64,000 nucleotides of DNA, from the NCBI RefSeq assembly GCF_003403095.1, contig NZ_CP031555.1, positions 2,921,001 through 2,985,000 of the forward strand. The letters are read 5' to 3'. The stretch is from Thalassospira indica (GTDB lineage: Bacteria; Pseudomonadota; Alphaproteobacteria; Rhodospirillales; Thalassospiraceae). The notes beneath the pieces are model-generated. The model saw nothing but the letters and a program-made list of their open reading frames with translations. It was not told where the DNA came from and ran no database searches. How positions within the stretch are numbered: the stretch's first letter is position 1; every line of letters starts with the position of its first letter. The position numbers and the translations under genes were made by a program. Shown in pieces: positions 34,953-43,074 of the stretch.

Positions 34953-35960
34953 TCAGCTTTGGCTTGATCGCACGGCACCGGGCGAAATCCCGGTGGTGCG
35001 CTTGAACGCGCGGCTGAATGCCGCGACCGAGGCATAACCAAGACGATCGGCAACCTCATCCAGCGACAGGTTTTCCCGCCCGATCCACTGACTGGCCAGA
35101 CGCATGCGCAAATTGGTCAGATAGTGCTGCGGCGTTGATTTGGTCAGTTCTGCAAACCGTTCGGCAAAGACGGATCGCGACACACCCATTTCGGATGCCA
35201 TATCCGCAACCGACCAGCTCCGCCCCGGCTCCTTGTGAAGGGCCGCCAGAACGCGCGCCAGTTTCGGATCCCGCACCGCTTCAACCCAACCACAAACATC
35301 ACAGCCCGTCTCGACCCAACGGCGCAAAATGGCCGCCGCCACCACATCGGCAAGCCGGGTCAGGATCACGCCATATCCCGGGCGCTTGGCTTTAAGCTCT
35401 GCGGTCATGACATCGAGGATCGCCGGGATTTGCGGGTCATGCTCCGGCACGGTTTCGATATGCATGACTTCCGGCTTAAGGTGGGCGAGCGGATGCAACC
35501 AGCCCAGATCAAACTCCATCGCACAACTGAAAATCAGATTGTCCTTTGACCGACAAACACCCTCTTCGCAGGCACGAATTTCGGATGCCGCATCACACAG
35601 CCGCGCCTTTTCAAACGCATCGACACTGCGCAGGGCCACACCATCTTCGCTGTAAAGATCGTGAATGCCCGCACAGGGCAGCAACACCGCATCCCCGCAG
35701 CCCAGAACATGCGTCGCCCCGGTTTTGGTACGGAGTTGAACCGTGCCCTGCGCGATAAAATGAAACCAGGCACGGGTTTCGTCCTGATCCTCGCCAAAGC
35801 GCAAACCATACGGGGTGGAAATCTCGATCCGGCGGTAATCAAGCCCGCGCAGGCGCACACCGGACAGAAGCTCATTGACCATGTCATGGCCCGATGCATT
35901 GAACTGGCCCTCAAGATGATCAGACGGGCTGTTAAGCGCGGTATCAGGAATGGGTGACAT
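34953..35960 (-). CDS. AraC-family regulator with cupin_6 domain
   Basis: A 335-residue regulator. An N-terminal cupin_6 sensor (LRTKTGATHVLGCGDAVLLP) is followed by an AraC HTH domain (WSVADMASEMGVSRSVFAER and LSLDEVADRLGYASVAAFSR). The ATG at 35960 is preferred to the GTG before it. It is divergent from the MFS gene at 36068, a typical regulator-exporter pair, and has a paralogue at 58173-59132. Confidence 0.88.
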   Translation of the reverse strand: MSPIPDTALNSPSDHLEGQFNASGHDMVNELLSGVRLRGLDYRRIEISTPYGLRFGEDQDETRAWFHFIAQGTVQLRTKTGATHVLGCGDAVLLPCAGIHDLYSEDGVALRSVDAFEKARLCDAASEIRACEEGVCRSKDNLIFSCAMEFDLGWLHPLAHLKPEVMHIETVPEHDPQIPAILDVMTAELKAKRPGYGVILTRLADVVAAAILRRWVETGCDVCGWVEAVRDPKLARVLAALHKEPGRSWSVADMASEMGVSRSVFAERFAELTKSTPQHYLTNLRMRLASQWIGRENLSLDEVADRLGYASVAAFSRAFKRTTGISPGAVRSSQS

Positions 35961-36067
35961 CACATTTCGGACGATTGATCAAACAATACGGACAAACTGT
36001 CATAGATCGTCCGGCGCGTCCAGACTATTCTGTGTGCAATGCAAAACACCAACTCAAAGGACTTTCC

Positions 36068-37285
36068 ATGAGTGAAGCACAATCCCGCCCCGATCAAGCC
36101 GTGGATCAAACCACAGCGCCCGCACCTGCTGCCTGGGCTGCTGTGATTTCCATGACGCTCGGGGTTTTCGGGCTGGTCACGGCCGAGTTTTTACCGGTCA
36201 GCCTGCTCACCCCGATGGCAGATGACCTGCGCATTACCGAAGGCATGGCAGGCCAAGCCATGTCGGCCACCGCCGTTATGGCCCTGATCACCAGCCTTCT
36301 GACCGCGACCGTTACCCGCAAGATTGACCGCCGCTATGTTCTGCTTGGCTTTTCGGTTCTTCTGATTGCCGCGAACATCATGATCGCACAGGCCCCGAAC
36401 TATGCCATCCTTCTGGCTGGCCGGGTCTTGCTGGGCGTTGCCCTTGGTGGTTTCTGGACGATGTCGGCGGCCATCATCATGCGCCTTGTGCCGGAAAAGA
36501 ACGTCCCGCGCGCCCTTGCCATCCTGTTTAGCGGCGTTTCCGCCGCCACCGTCTTTGCCGCCCCGCTCGGCAGTTATCTTGGCGATGTCATTGGCTGGCG
36601 CAATGTCTTTATGCTGGCGTCCCTGCTGGGCGTTCTTGCCCTTGTCGTGCAATTCGCAACCCTGCCCAAAATGCCGCCGCGCGGGCGTGCGACCCTGCGC
36701 ACCTTGATCGAGGTCATCAACCGCCCGCGCATGAAATTCGGGCTGTTTTCGCTTGTCCTGATCATTACCGGCCATTTCGCGCTGTTTACCTATGTCCGCC
36801 CGTTCCTTGAAAATGTCTCGGGTGTGACGACGGCGGGTGTCTCGGGCATTTTGCTGGGCTTTGGAGTTGCCAACTTTATTGGCACCTATGTCGGCGGCGC
36901 GCTGATTGCCCGCTCGCTGCGCATGACCATCGCCCTGATGCCGATGATCATGGGGCTGGCCGGGGTCGGCATGGTCGCCATTGATGGTGCGGTTGCCCCG
37001 ACCACCGTGCTTGTTGCGATCTGGGGCATGGCCTTTGGCGGTGTGCCGGTCGCATGGTCCACCTGGATCACGCGCACCGTGCCTGATGAGGCCGAAAGCG
37101 GCGGCGGACTTCTGGTCGCCGGTTTCCAGCTTGCCATTGCCACCGGTGCCGCAGTCGGCGGCCTTGTCTTTGACACCAGCGGCGCGCTTGGCGTCTTTAC
37201 CATCGCCGGTTTCCTGCTTCTCGCCGCATCGATCATCGTAACCCTGGGCCTGCGAACCGCCCCTGTTCCCGCCGAACAGGGATAG
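36068..37285 (+). CDS. MFS transporter (DHA1/AraJ-like)
   Basis: A 405-residue exporter with 12 predicted helices. MFS motif A-like TRKIDRRYVLLGFSVLLIA and the loop GRVLLGVALGGFWTMSAAII are clear. The LTPMADDLRITEGMAGQAM region is typical of AraJ/YdhP-like sugar or drug efflux pumps. It is likely controlled by the divergent AraC regulator. A strong terminator follows at 37329-37356. Confidence 0.87.
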   Translation: MSEAQSRPDQAVDQTTAPAPAAWAAVISMTLGVFGLVTAEFLPVSLLTPMADDLRITEGMAGQAMSATAVMALITSLLTATVTRKIDRRYVLLGFSVLLIAANIMIAQAPNYAILLAGRVLLGVALGGFWTMSAAIIMRLVPEKNVPRALAILFSGVSAATVFAAPLGSYLGDVIGWRNVFMLASLLGVLALVVQFATLPKMPPRGRATLRTLIEVINRPRMKFGLFSLVLIITGHFALFTYVRPFLENVSGVTTAGVSGILLGFGVANFIGTYVGGALIARSLRMTIALMPMIMGLAGVGMVAIDGAVAPTTVLVAIWGMAFGGVPVAWSTWITRTVPDEAESGGGLLVAGFQLAIATGAAVGGLVFDTSGALGVFTIAGFLLLAASIIVTLGLRTAPVPAEQG

Positions 37286-37328
37286 CAGCATCGCCCCAAC
37301 CCCCATCGATGCCGCATCGGCCCAGCCC

Positions 37329-37356
37329 GCCCCGGCAGTGTCACCACTGCCGGGGC
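37329..37356 (+). terminator. Terminator of the MFS gene
   Basis: Perfect 12-bp stem GCCCCGGCAGTG / CACTGCCGGGGC with loop TCAC, followed by ATTTCTT. Confidence 0.88.
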
Positions 37357-37599
37357 ATTTCTTACCCTCGCACAACCACCATAATGACCCCGAACACACC
37401 AAAGGGCAGCGAACCCTCGCTGCCCTTATCGCGTTCTACCGACATCCATCTGCCACAACGAACACCACCCCCGTCATGCCACGCCCCACAGCCCGTCACG
37501 CCCGCGAAGGCGGGTTGTCCATCTATCAAACAAGCTAAAAGGGGTCTGTGCCCTTTTCTCGCAAACATAACCCAAGATACTATTTGAGTTTGCACCAAC
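37357..37599. other. Intergenic stretch at the edge of the RT island with hairpin and REP-like unit
   Basis: A second hairpin, AAGGGCAGCGA / TCGCTGCCCTT, lies around 37402-37427. Around 37493-37530 there is a REP-like unit of the type CGCCCGCGAAGGCGGG, frequent between alphaproteobacterial genes. From about 37550 the base composition becomes more AT-rich, which continues to about 42970. No gene is seen here. Confidence 0.5.
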
Positions 37600-38514
37600 T
37601 CATAATTGGGAAATTTCCTCATCGAGCTCTATTGACGGCACTTCAAAGCCCGGAGGCAAGCTCTTGAAATTTGGATCCAGCGTTCCGGTTTGGCACCTAA
37701 CCAAGGCAGCTAGTGGCAATTGGATGAGTTGCGCATGAGGCAACCCCTGCCCAGCATGTCTATAGATCGTTCGACGAAAAGGCTCTTTAAAAGGACTTAC
37801 TGCCAACGAACCACCGAACTGACCACAGTTACATACAACCACATTACAAAATAGCATTCGCGATAATGCCTCGGCCAAGTGGTCAAAAGTAGTCGTATCG
37901 CGGTTGTATGCCAGAATGAACAGCGTCTGGATTTTGTTTCGGTACATGGATATCCGGTCGATATCCATGAAGTCGTAGCAAATAGCGACTGCAAACTTGC
38001 CTAGCTCGGCACTCTCGAAAATCCAGACTGTCGGGTGAGAACGAAAAGCAACACTCGCCAAGTGAATATCCTTAAGCTTTTTTATCTCGGCCGGTGCCGG
38101 GTAGGTTTTGCCAACTCGACGGACCTCTGTGCGCCGTCCAATCCTGAGACCTCGCAGACGCGGCGGGACGATCACCAATGCTTCGTTCGAGACTGTTGGA
38201 TCGTCCTCATCTGACTCGATACGATAATCAAGACCAGCGATAACAATTGCCTCAAGTTTCTCTGCCGCTCTCTTAAGTTCCCGCTCAAAGCCGAGAGGAA
38301 CCGAAAGCTCAGGAAGAAGAATTATGTCAGGTTGGCGATCTAAGCCTCGTATAGAGGCAAGGAAGTGGCGTATTTCTTTTTTTGCACGCCGTTCCTCAAT
38401 CGCTGACATTCGAACACATTTTCGCCAGTTACCGGAACGGTCATCCTCCCACGCGGCATTTGCATCAAGCGAGGTCTGAATCACACCGACATGAAGTTGG
38501 TCATTGACCATCAT
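37600..38514 (-). CDS. Nitrilase-fold (carbon-nitrogen hydrolase) protein of the RT locus
   Basis: A 304-residue CN_hydrolase domain with a complete catalytic triad: Glu69 (LLPELSVP), Lys136 (VGKTYP) and Cys179 (VAICYDFMD). ATG 38514 overlaps the preceding ORF by 14 bp and has GGAG upstream. Nitrilase domains are fused to the C terminus of DRT type 1 (UG1) defence reverse transcriptases; here the domain is a separate last gene of the RT operon. Its substrate in such systems is not settled. An ordinary amidase role is unlikely given the context. Confidence 0.85.
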   Translation of the reverse strand: MMVNDQLHVGVIQTSLDANAAWEDDRSGNWRKCVRMSAIEERRAKKEIRHFLASIRGLDRQPDIILLPELSVPLGFERELKRAAEKLEAIVIAGLDYRIESDEDDPTVSNEALVIVPPRLRGLRIGRRTEVRRVGKTYPAPAEIKKLKDIHLASVAFRSHPTVWIFESAELGKFAVAICYDFMDIDRISMYRNKIQTLFILAYNRDTTTFDHLAEALSRMLFCNVVVCNCGQFGGSLAVSPFKEPFRRTIYRHAGQGLPHAQLIQLPLAALVRCQTGTLDPNFKSLPPGFEVPSIELDEEISQL

Positions 38515-39595
38515 TCACTCCTTCATCAACACCATCGGCATTGTCATCGCCTGCAGAAAAGTCAGCTATACGAAAAGGTATAAGTTGGCGCGGCTGATTT
38601 CGCGTAACTGCAATCTGATTGCCTTCAAGAACTCTCTGCGCGGACCTAATACCATTCAGAAGATCTGAGGGACTGTAAATTGGCAAAGGCTCGAAGTTGA
38701 CATCATTAGCAGGTCGACCATCCTCCCAACCGAATAATGCAGGTTGACGTGCGATAGTGCGAGTTTCAGCTGGTCGCGCACCAAGACAGGCTTCCAGTAA
38801 TTGCGTCGTCAATGAAGATATTGCCAACCCCCGAAACCAACGAGATCGCGGAAAAGGAAAGACCAGCTCGTTGCCTCGCATATTCCATATCTGCGGAGCT
38901 GAGTGATCATTCTTTAGAAGGCCAAGCAAAAGCCGCCCAAGGGAGGTCAAGCGTCGCTCATCGGGGGAAACCTTCTGGCCTGCGCCGCTTTCGGCATAGC
39001 GGTAGTCAAAAACTGACTTAGCACTCTCTCGCAGAACAACGCCCGATCTTCGCCCCCCCTCATCTTTAGCAAATTGTCTCCAGTCCTCCCAACTCAATGT
39101 CGTGGCGTCCTGCTTACAAGGGAAATGATCGACCCATTCTCTGGGCAAGAGTACATTAAAAGGATGCACACGATCCAAGACGGTTTCATCACGACCAAAT
39201 ACAACTGCTCCTGCAATCAATTGCTCCAAAATCTCCAGCGCAGTCCACTCGCTACGCCGAGGGTCAAAAGCATTGCAATCCCGAACGACATTAGTCCACT
39301 CAGCAATCGTTATAAATTTCTTGTCAGGCCGCTCTAATGATCGCGCTGCCCGTCGAAATGCAATCTTGCGACTTGCATAAGCTGCTTTGCGTCTGGCTTC
39401 ATCATTAACAATAACCTCACGGAGCCAAGCTGAATCATTTGCAGGAAGTGTCTGTGATTTAAGAAAATACTCCCACCCCGCCGCTGATATGTACGCTGGA
39501 TAACGACGCGAAGCTTGCCGATCATAACGCTGCTCAAAAGCAAAGAATGGCGATATAGCTAACCATGCAGTGGAAGGCTCCCCCCCGTGCCTAAG
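38501..39595 (-). CDS. ORF without start codon, -1 extension of the RT gene
   Basis: An open frame with protein-like composition but no ATG or GTG from its 5' boundary (stop TAG at 39596-39598) for about 120 codons; the first possible start is a TTG at 39229. Its beginning overlaps the end of the RT gene in the -1 frame, behind a G7 run (39580-39586). Read through a -1 slip, it adds 359 residues to the first 722 of the RT. The early part (EQRYDRQASRRYPAYISAAG, EARRKAAYASRKIAFRRAAR) is helical and basic. The family is not recognised. It is a frameshifted C-terminal domain, by program, mutation or assembly error. Confidence 0.7.
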   Translation of the reverse strand, partial: LRHGGEPSTAWLAISPFFAFEQRYDRQASRRYPAYISAAGWEYFLKSQTLPANDSAWLREVIVNDEARRKAAYASRKIAFRRAARSLERPDKKFITIAEWTNVVRDCNAFDPRRSEWTALEILEQLIAGAVVFGRDETVLDRVHPFNVLLPREWVDHFPCKQDATTLSWEDWRQFAKDEGGRRSGVVLRESAKSVFDYRYAESGAGQKVSPDERRLTSLGRLLLGLLKNDHSAPQIWNMRGNELVFPFPRSRWFRGLAISSLTTQLLEACLGARPAETRTIARQPALFGWEDGRPANDVNFEPLPIYSPSDLLNGIRSAQRVLEGNQIAVTRNQPRQLIPFRIADFSAGDDNADGVDEGVNDGQ

Positions 39596-41745
39596 CTATT
39601 TTCAGCAAGATGTGCCCATACTCCCGGTGTCCATCCAGTTGCATCGAGCCATGAATCAGATTTTCCATCCGACGCAAAATGCAAATATTCATTGGAAAGT
39701 GCAGATAACTTGCGCGCAATGGGCCTATACTCCGGTTTATCCCAAAGCACCTGAGCAACCTGAAGCAATGCAACGCCAAACTCCCTACGCCCAATGGCAT
39801 GATACCAAGTTTCTCGATCAGGCGGCACTCGAAAGTCATTGTTATCGAGAGAGGCGACGTCTCGAAGGTGGCTAGCAGCGGCTTCGATATCGGACTGTAG
39901 GGCGTCCATTGCCATAAGCCGTCCAACTGTCGCAAGAAGACCAGCTGCTATGATCTGCATCGAAAGCGCAATGTAATAATCCGCCCAAGCAGCCTGCCCT
40001 GCAATCCGCGTATCTTTTAACCATTCTGCGATAGCCCTGAGACCATGATACCCAGTTATCCGGCAATATTGATGAGTTCGATAGAAAAGCCGTGCCTTGC
40101 CCGGATACTCGCGTAAAGATTGGAGTAACAGGCTGAAGCAGCGACCAAGCAGAATATTTTTATTCTCTGCGTCCTCCTTCATACAATTCGCTAGAATCTC
40201 CTCCAGTCCGGCGAGTTTTTCCTTATAGACCTGCAACTCTTCGTCTGTTGATCGGCTCCGCACGGGCTCATGCGCCTTGAACCTCGCTACATCACGCGCC
40301 GCATCGACAAGACCGTCAGCTTCCTGAACCAAAACGGGAACAAGAGAGGCAATCTGACCTGCAGCAAAAGAAGCACGTGTATCCGGGCGTATCTCGCGCT
40401 CGGGAATGTCTGCTAGAAGAAGCCATTCAAGCATCTTCAAGCGCTCATCCAGATCATCATCATCAAGGATATGAATATCGGTTGCAGCTATTGTCGATAC
40501 CTGCGCCAAAGTCTTTGTCATCAACTTGGTTGGGTTCTTGCCATCCAGTTTTGTTTCCAAGATCGCCGTGGACCAGTCATCTGCATGCTTCTTCTTCAAC
40601 TCACCGAGCGACTTGCCTTTCTTCAGACGCTCCATCCAGTTACCAAGGCTCGGTGGATCAAACTTTTCTTCATTTATCGAGGGACCGACGCCCTCATTAA
40701 CAAGCAATTTCTCATACCAGAGGAGCCATTCACACAAAGTATCGAAATCGTAGGCAATAATCGTGTGGTCGTCGACAAACCGGAAATGTGCTACATTGTG
40801 CTGCGCATCAAGCTTCTCCGCGACCTTCCTGTCTATCGGAAGCATAGCCGCATTGGCTAAGAAACCGGCAACGAAAAGACCAGTCGGAATCCCATTAACA
40901 CTGCCCTTTTGAAACTGCGGAACGACATTTTCGAGCGCGGAGTTCGGCACTCCAGTCATGTCTACCCGGAAATTCAACATAGACGTCACCAAATTGGTGA
41001 ACCAGCTATCATCCGATACGTTAACCTCATGTAGGCTTCTCGCTACGGCGTCGATTTTCAGTTTTGGAAAGAATTGCTTAAGGTCGATTGAAGCATGATA
41101 AAGATCATTTTTGGAACCTTCTGGATTATCATCAGGCCAGTAACCTGTTCTGAAATAGGCAAGGTTCGCATGTTCGGCGGTGATAGCAGCTAGCCTGTCA
41201 GCATCATCCATTTCGTTGTCTCGCAGTTTCCTGCGTTCCACCATCATCCGTGCAGTAAGGGTTACGTGACGCCGAAATAACGGCCAGCTGTGCTGGAATT
41301 TCCGATACAAATGGCCAGATGCATGTCGATATGGGCCAATCTCTAACTTAGAGTTTCTTGCTTCGTCTCTCTCATACCAAGCTGGGCGGTAAAGCCTATT
41401 GCCATAGCTCCACGGCTCCATTTTAAGATCAAGCTCCGGGCCTAGCGCATTAACCATTGCTAACCACGCTACTTGGTCGTCAATAGCCACATGATAGTAT
41501 TGGCGATCTTCTGGCTGATCTTTCGATATTTTCTTTGGCCGTGGGAGAGGACGCAGCTTTTTGAGACGGTATCTGCCCTTTTTGAACTGACGGCGAATGA
41601 GCTCGAGGCGGTTCTCAAGATCGAGTTCAAATGCAGCGATTTCACCTCTATCAACATATCCGTCAGCCATTCGGTAAAGGTTTTTCGCCTTGATCCAAGC
41701 ATAGTTAAGATTTTCCGGGGCCAGCAAACGTTCATATACACTCAT
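39559..41745 (-). CDS. Reverse transcriptase of a defence-type (DRT/UG-like) locus
   Basis: A 728-residue protein. RT motifs: motif A SIDLKQFFPKL (Asp221), motif B GIPTGLFVAGFLAN (285-298), motif C FRFVDDHTII (FVDD at 323-326, in place of YxDD) and NEEKF near 360. The region after about residue 400 is helical without known motifs. The start overlaps the primase-like gene by ATGA. No maturase or integrase domain is present, arguing against a group II intron. The locus resembles RT-nitrilase (DRT1/UG1) systems; the RT continues into the -1 frame ORF behind a G7 run. Confidence 0.88.
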   Translation of the reverse strand: MSVYERLLAPENLNYAWIKAKNLYRMADGYVDRGEIAAFELDLENRLELIRRQFKKGRYRLKKLRPLPRPKKISKDQPEDRQYYHVAIDDQVAWLAMVNALGPELDLKMEPWSYGNRLYRPAWYERDEARNSKLEIGPYRHASGHLYRKFQHSWPLFRRHVTLTARMMVERRKLRDNEMDDADRLAAITAEHANLAYFRTGYWPDDNPEGSKNDLYHASIDLKQFFPKLKIDAVARSLHEVNVSDDSWFTNLVTSMLNFRVDMTGVPNSALENVVPQFQKGSVNGIPTGLFVAGFLANAAMLPIDRKVAEKLDAQHNVAHFRFVDDHTIIAYDFDTLCEWLLWYEKLLVNEGVGPSINEEKFDPPSLGNWMERLKKGKSLGELKKKHADDWSTAILETKLDGKNPTKLMTKTLAQVSTIAATDIHILDDDDLDERLKMLEWLLLADIPEREIRPDTRASFAAGQIASLVPVLVQEADGLVDAARDVARFKAHEPVRSRSTDEELQVYKEKLAGLEEILANCMKEDAENKNILLGRCFSLLLQSLREYPGKARLFYRTHQYCRITGYHGLRAIAEWLKDTRIAGQAAWADYYIALSMQIIAAGLLATVGRLMAMDALQSDIEAAASHLRDVASLDNNDFRVPPDRETWYHAIGRREFGVALLQVAQVLWDKPEYRPIARKLSALSNEYLHFASDGKSDSWLDATGWTPGVWAHLAENSLGTGGSLPLHG
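39578..39588 (-). other. Candidate -1 ribosomal frameshift site in the RT gene
   Basis: On the minus strand the RT gene reads ACG GGG GGG AGC at codons 720-723. The heptamer G-GGG-GGG has the X-XXY-YYZ form of a -1 slippery site in the correct register. After slipping, translation continues GAG CCT TCC into the long ORF at 38501. The zero frame ends at TAG ten codons after codon 720-722. A homopolymer sequencing error is the alternative. Confidence 0.6.
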
Positions 41746-42812
41746 ATTCGCTTGTTCCCCTGACGGAGATAATCGTTAATGTCCGTTGCCCCACTTTGAG
41801 GAGCAGATTTTCGGGTAGCAGCAACGCCAAAGCGCTTTAGTTCCTTGCCAAGTGTTGTGGCCCGCTTTTCTCCTGCCGTATCCCAATCGAGGAGCAGGTC
41901 GATCTGTTTGCCGCGCAGTGCGATCATCTCACTCTCAGAAAGTCCCGCGCCAACCCCAATTAAACCAATCGCCTCACATCCAAGTTGCGTTGCCGATAGC
42001 ACATCAGTCACGCCTTCGCAGATGGCAACACGTCTTACATTGATGTCAGTCAATACATCCACATTGTAGAGGCGGCGGCGGCGATGATTTAGATTTCTCC
42101 ATCGCTTTTCTTTTTCTGTTTCATTGATAAGGCGTGCCTGAAAATAGGCGACGCGCCCCCCTTCCAAATACGGGAACAACAGTGACCCTTTGGGAAAAAT
42201 CGGCCAATAGCTACTTTGGGTCGACGATTTCGTTAACAGCCCAGCAACCTCCACACGGTTAAACCCGAAGTCCGCTATCAATGTCCTGATCATGGCGATA
42301 TCAGGCACCTGACCAATAGAAAAACGCGATATGATCGCGTCGCTAAACCCCCGATTTTGCAAATAAAGCTTGCCCGAAGACCTTAGCGGTGACTGTGCAA
42401 GAAAAGACGCATAAAGCTCATGATCATACGCAGACTCCTCCACCTCTCTAGGTTGAGTATGATTTTGATTTTTCCTAGAGATCGGTCTGCTCATCCTAAG
42501 TTGTGGGCTCCGCCCCCAACCTGACTTACCTCTGTCTAAACCACTTTTTTCGGCAAGCCATTTCTTCGCTTCTATAAATGTGATACCTAGATAGGTCTTA
42601 ACGAGGTCGATCGGTCCGCCCTTGTTGCCACAAGCATAACAGACCCAATACCGCCCCCCTTTGCACACCTCAAAGGAAGGTCTGCGGTCGTCATGCCCTT
42701 TAAAAGGGCAACGAATCGTACCTTCTGCTGGTAACCTTATTCCGAGCAAGTTGCCAACATACTGTACGCCAAGCTGATTTAGGGCATCAGTATCTTCTCT
42801 TCTTCCCCCCAT
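41742..42812 (-). CDS. CHC2 zinc-finger/Toprim primase-like protein
   Basis: A 356-residue DnaG-like protein. The zinc site is Cys35-x4-His40-x17-Cys58-x2-Cys61 (CPFKGHDDRRPSFEV, CYACGNKGG). The Toprim part has Glu266 (AICEGVTDVLSA) and the acidic pair Asp309/Asp311 (LLLDWDTAGEKRA). The usual C-terminal helicase-binding domain of DnaG is absent. ATG 42812 with AGTAGGTGA upstream is chosen over the longer frame to 42968. It is the first gene of the operon and overlaps the RT start, so a primase and an RT are made together. Confidence 0.87.
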   Translation of the reverse strand: MGGRREDTDALNQLGVQYVGNLLGIRLPAEGTIRCPFKGHDDRRPSFEVCKGGRYWVCYACGNKGGPIDLVKTYLGITFIEAKKWLAEKSGLDRGKSGWGRSPQLRMSRPISRKNQNHTQPREVEESAYDHELYASFLAQSPLRSSGKLYLQNRGFSDAIISRFSIGQVPDIAMIRTLIADFGFNRVEVAGLLTKSSTQSSYWPIFPKGSLLFPYLEGGRVAYFQARLINETEKEKRWRNLNHRRRRLYNVDVLTDINVRRVAICEGVTDVLSATQLGCEAIGLIGVGAGLSESEMIALRGKQIDLLLDWDTAGEKRATTLGKELKRFGVAATRKSAPQSGATDINDYLRQGNKRI

Positions 42813-42977
42813 AGGCTCACCTACTTTCGCCCCTCGGTGAAGGCTGGCAACGCAATAACTATTGGTGAAAATAGCACGGCCGCGCAACTTCCAAACCTGA
42901 CTTGTATTTTCCCGAAATTCAGAACGTATAAAACTCCACTTTAGAAGAACATAATTTATCCATCGCACACAACCTAA

Positions 42978-43015
42978 AATAAAAAAGAAAACCCCGGTCC
43001 AATACTGAACCGGGG
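42978..43015 (-). terminator. Terminator of the FAH/SDR operon and right edge of the RT island
   Basis: CCCCGGT pairs with ACCGGGG around an 8-10-base loop, followed on the minus strand by TTTTCTTTTTTATTTT. It ends the gene at 43075. The AT-rich composition of the RT island begins just beyond it. Confidence 0.88.
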
Positions 43016-43074
43016 CAAGTCGTGTCGTTTGGAGGTAGACAGGGTTTTTGGCCCTTGGGAGTCTCAGAAAGACA

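Noticed and set aside
36191..37402. 403-codon minus-strand ORF opposite the MFS gene
   Set aside because: Low-complexity, Gly/Asp/Gln-rich translation without domains; antisense shadow of a clear 12-helix transporter.
39334..39543. 69-codon ORF between RT and nitrilase
   Set aside because: It lies in a different frame inside the start-less -1 ORF, which has the better coding look.
39559..41745. Group II intron or retron interpretation of the RT
   Set aside because: No maturase or endonuclease domain, no intron boundary motifs, and the RT start overlaps the gene before it, leaving no room for a msr/msd region directly upstream.
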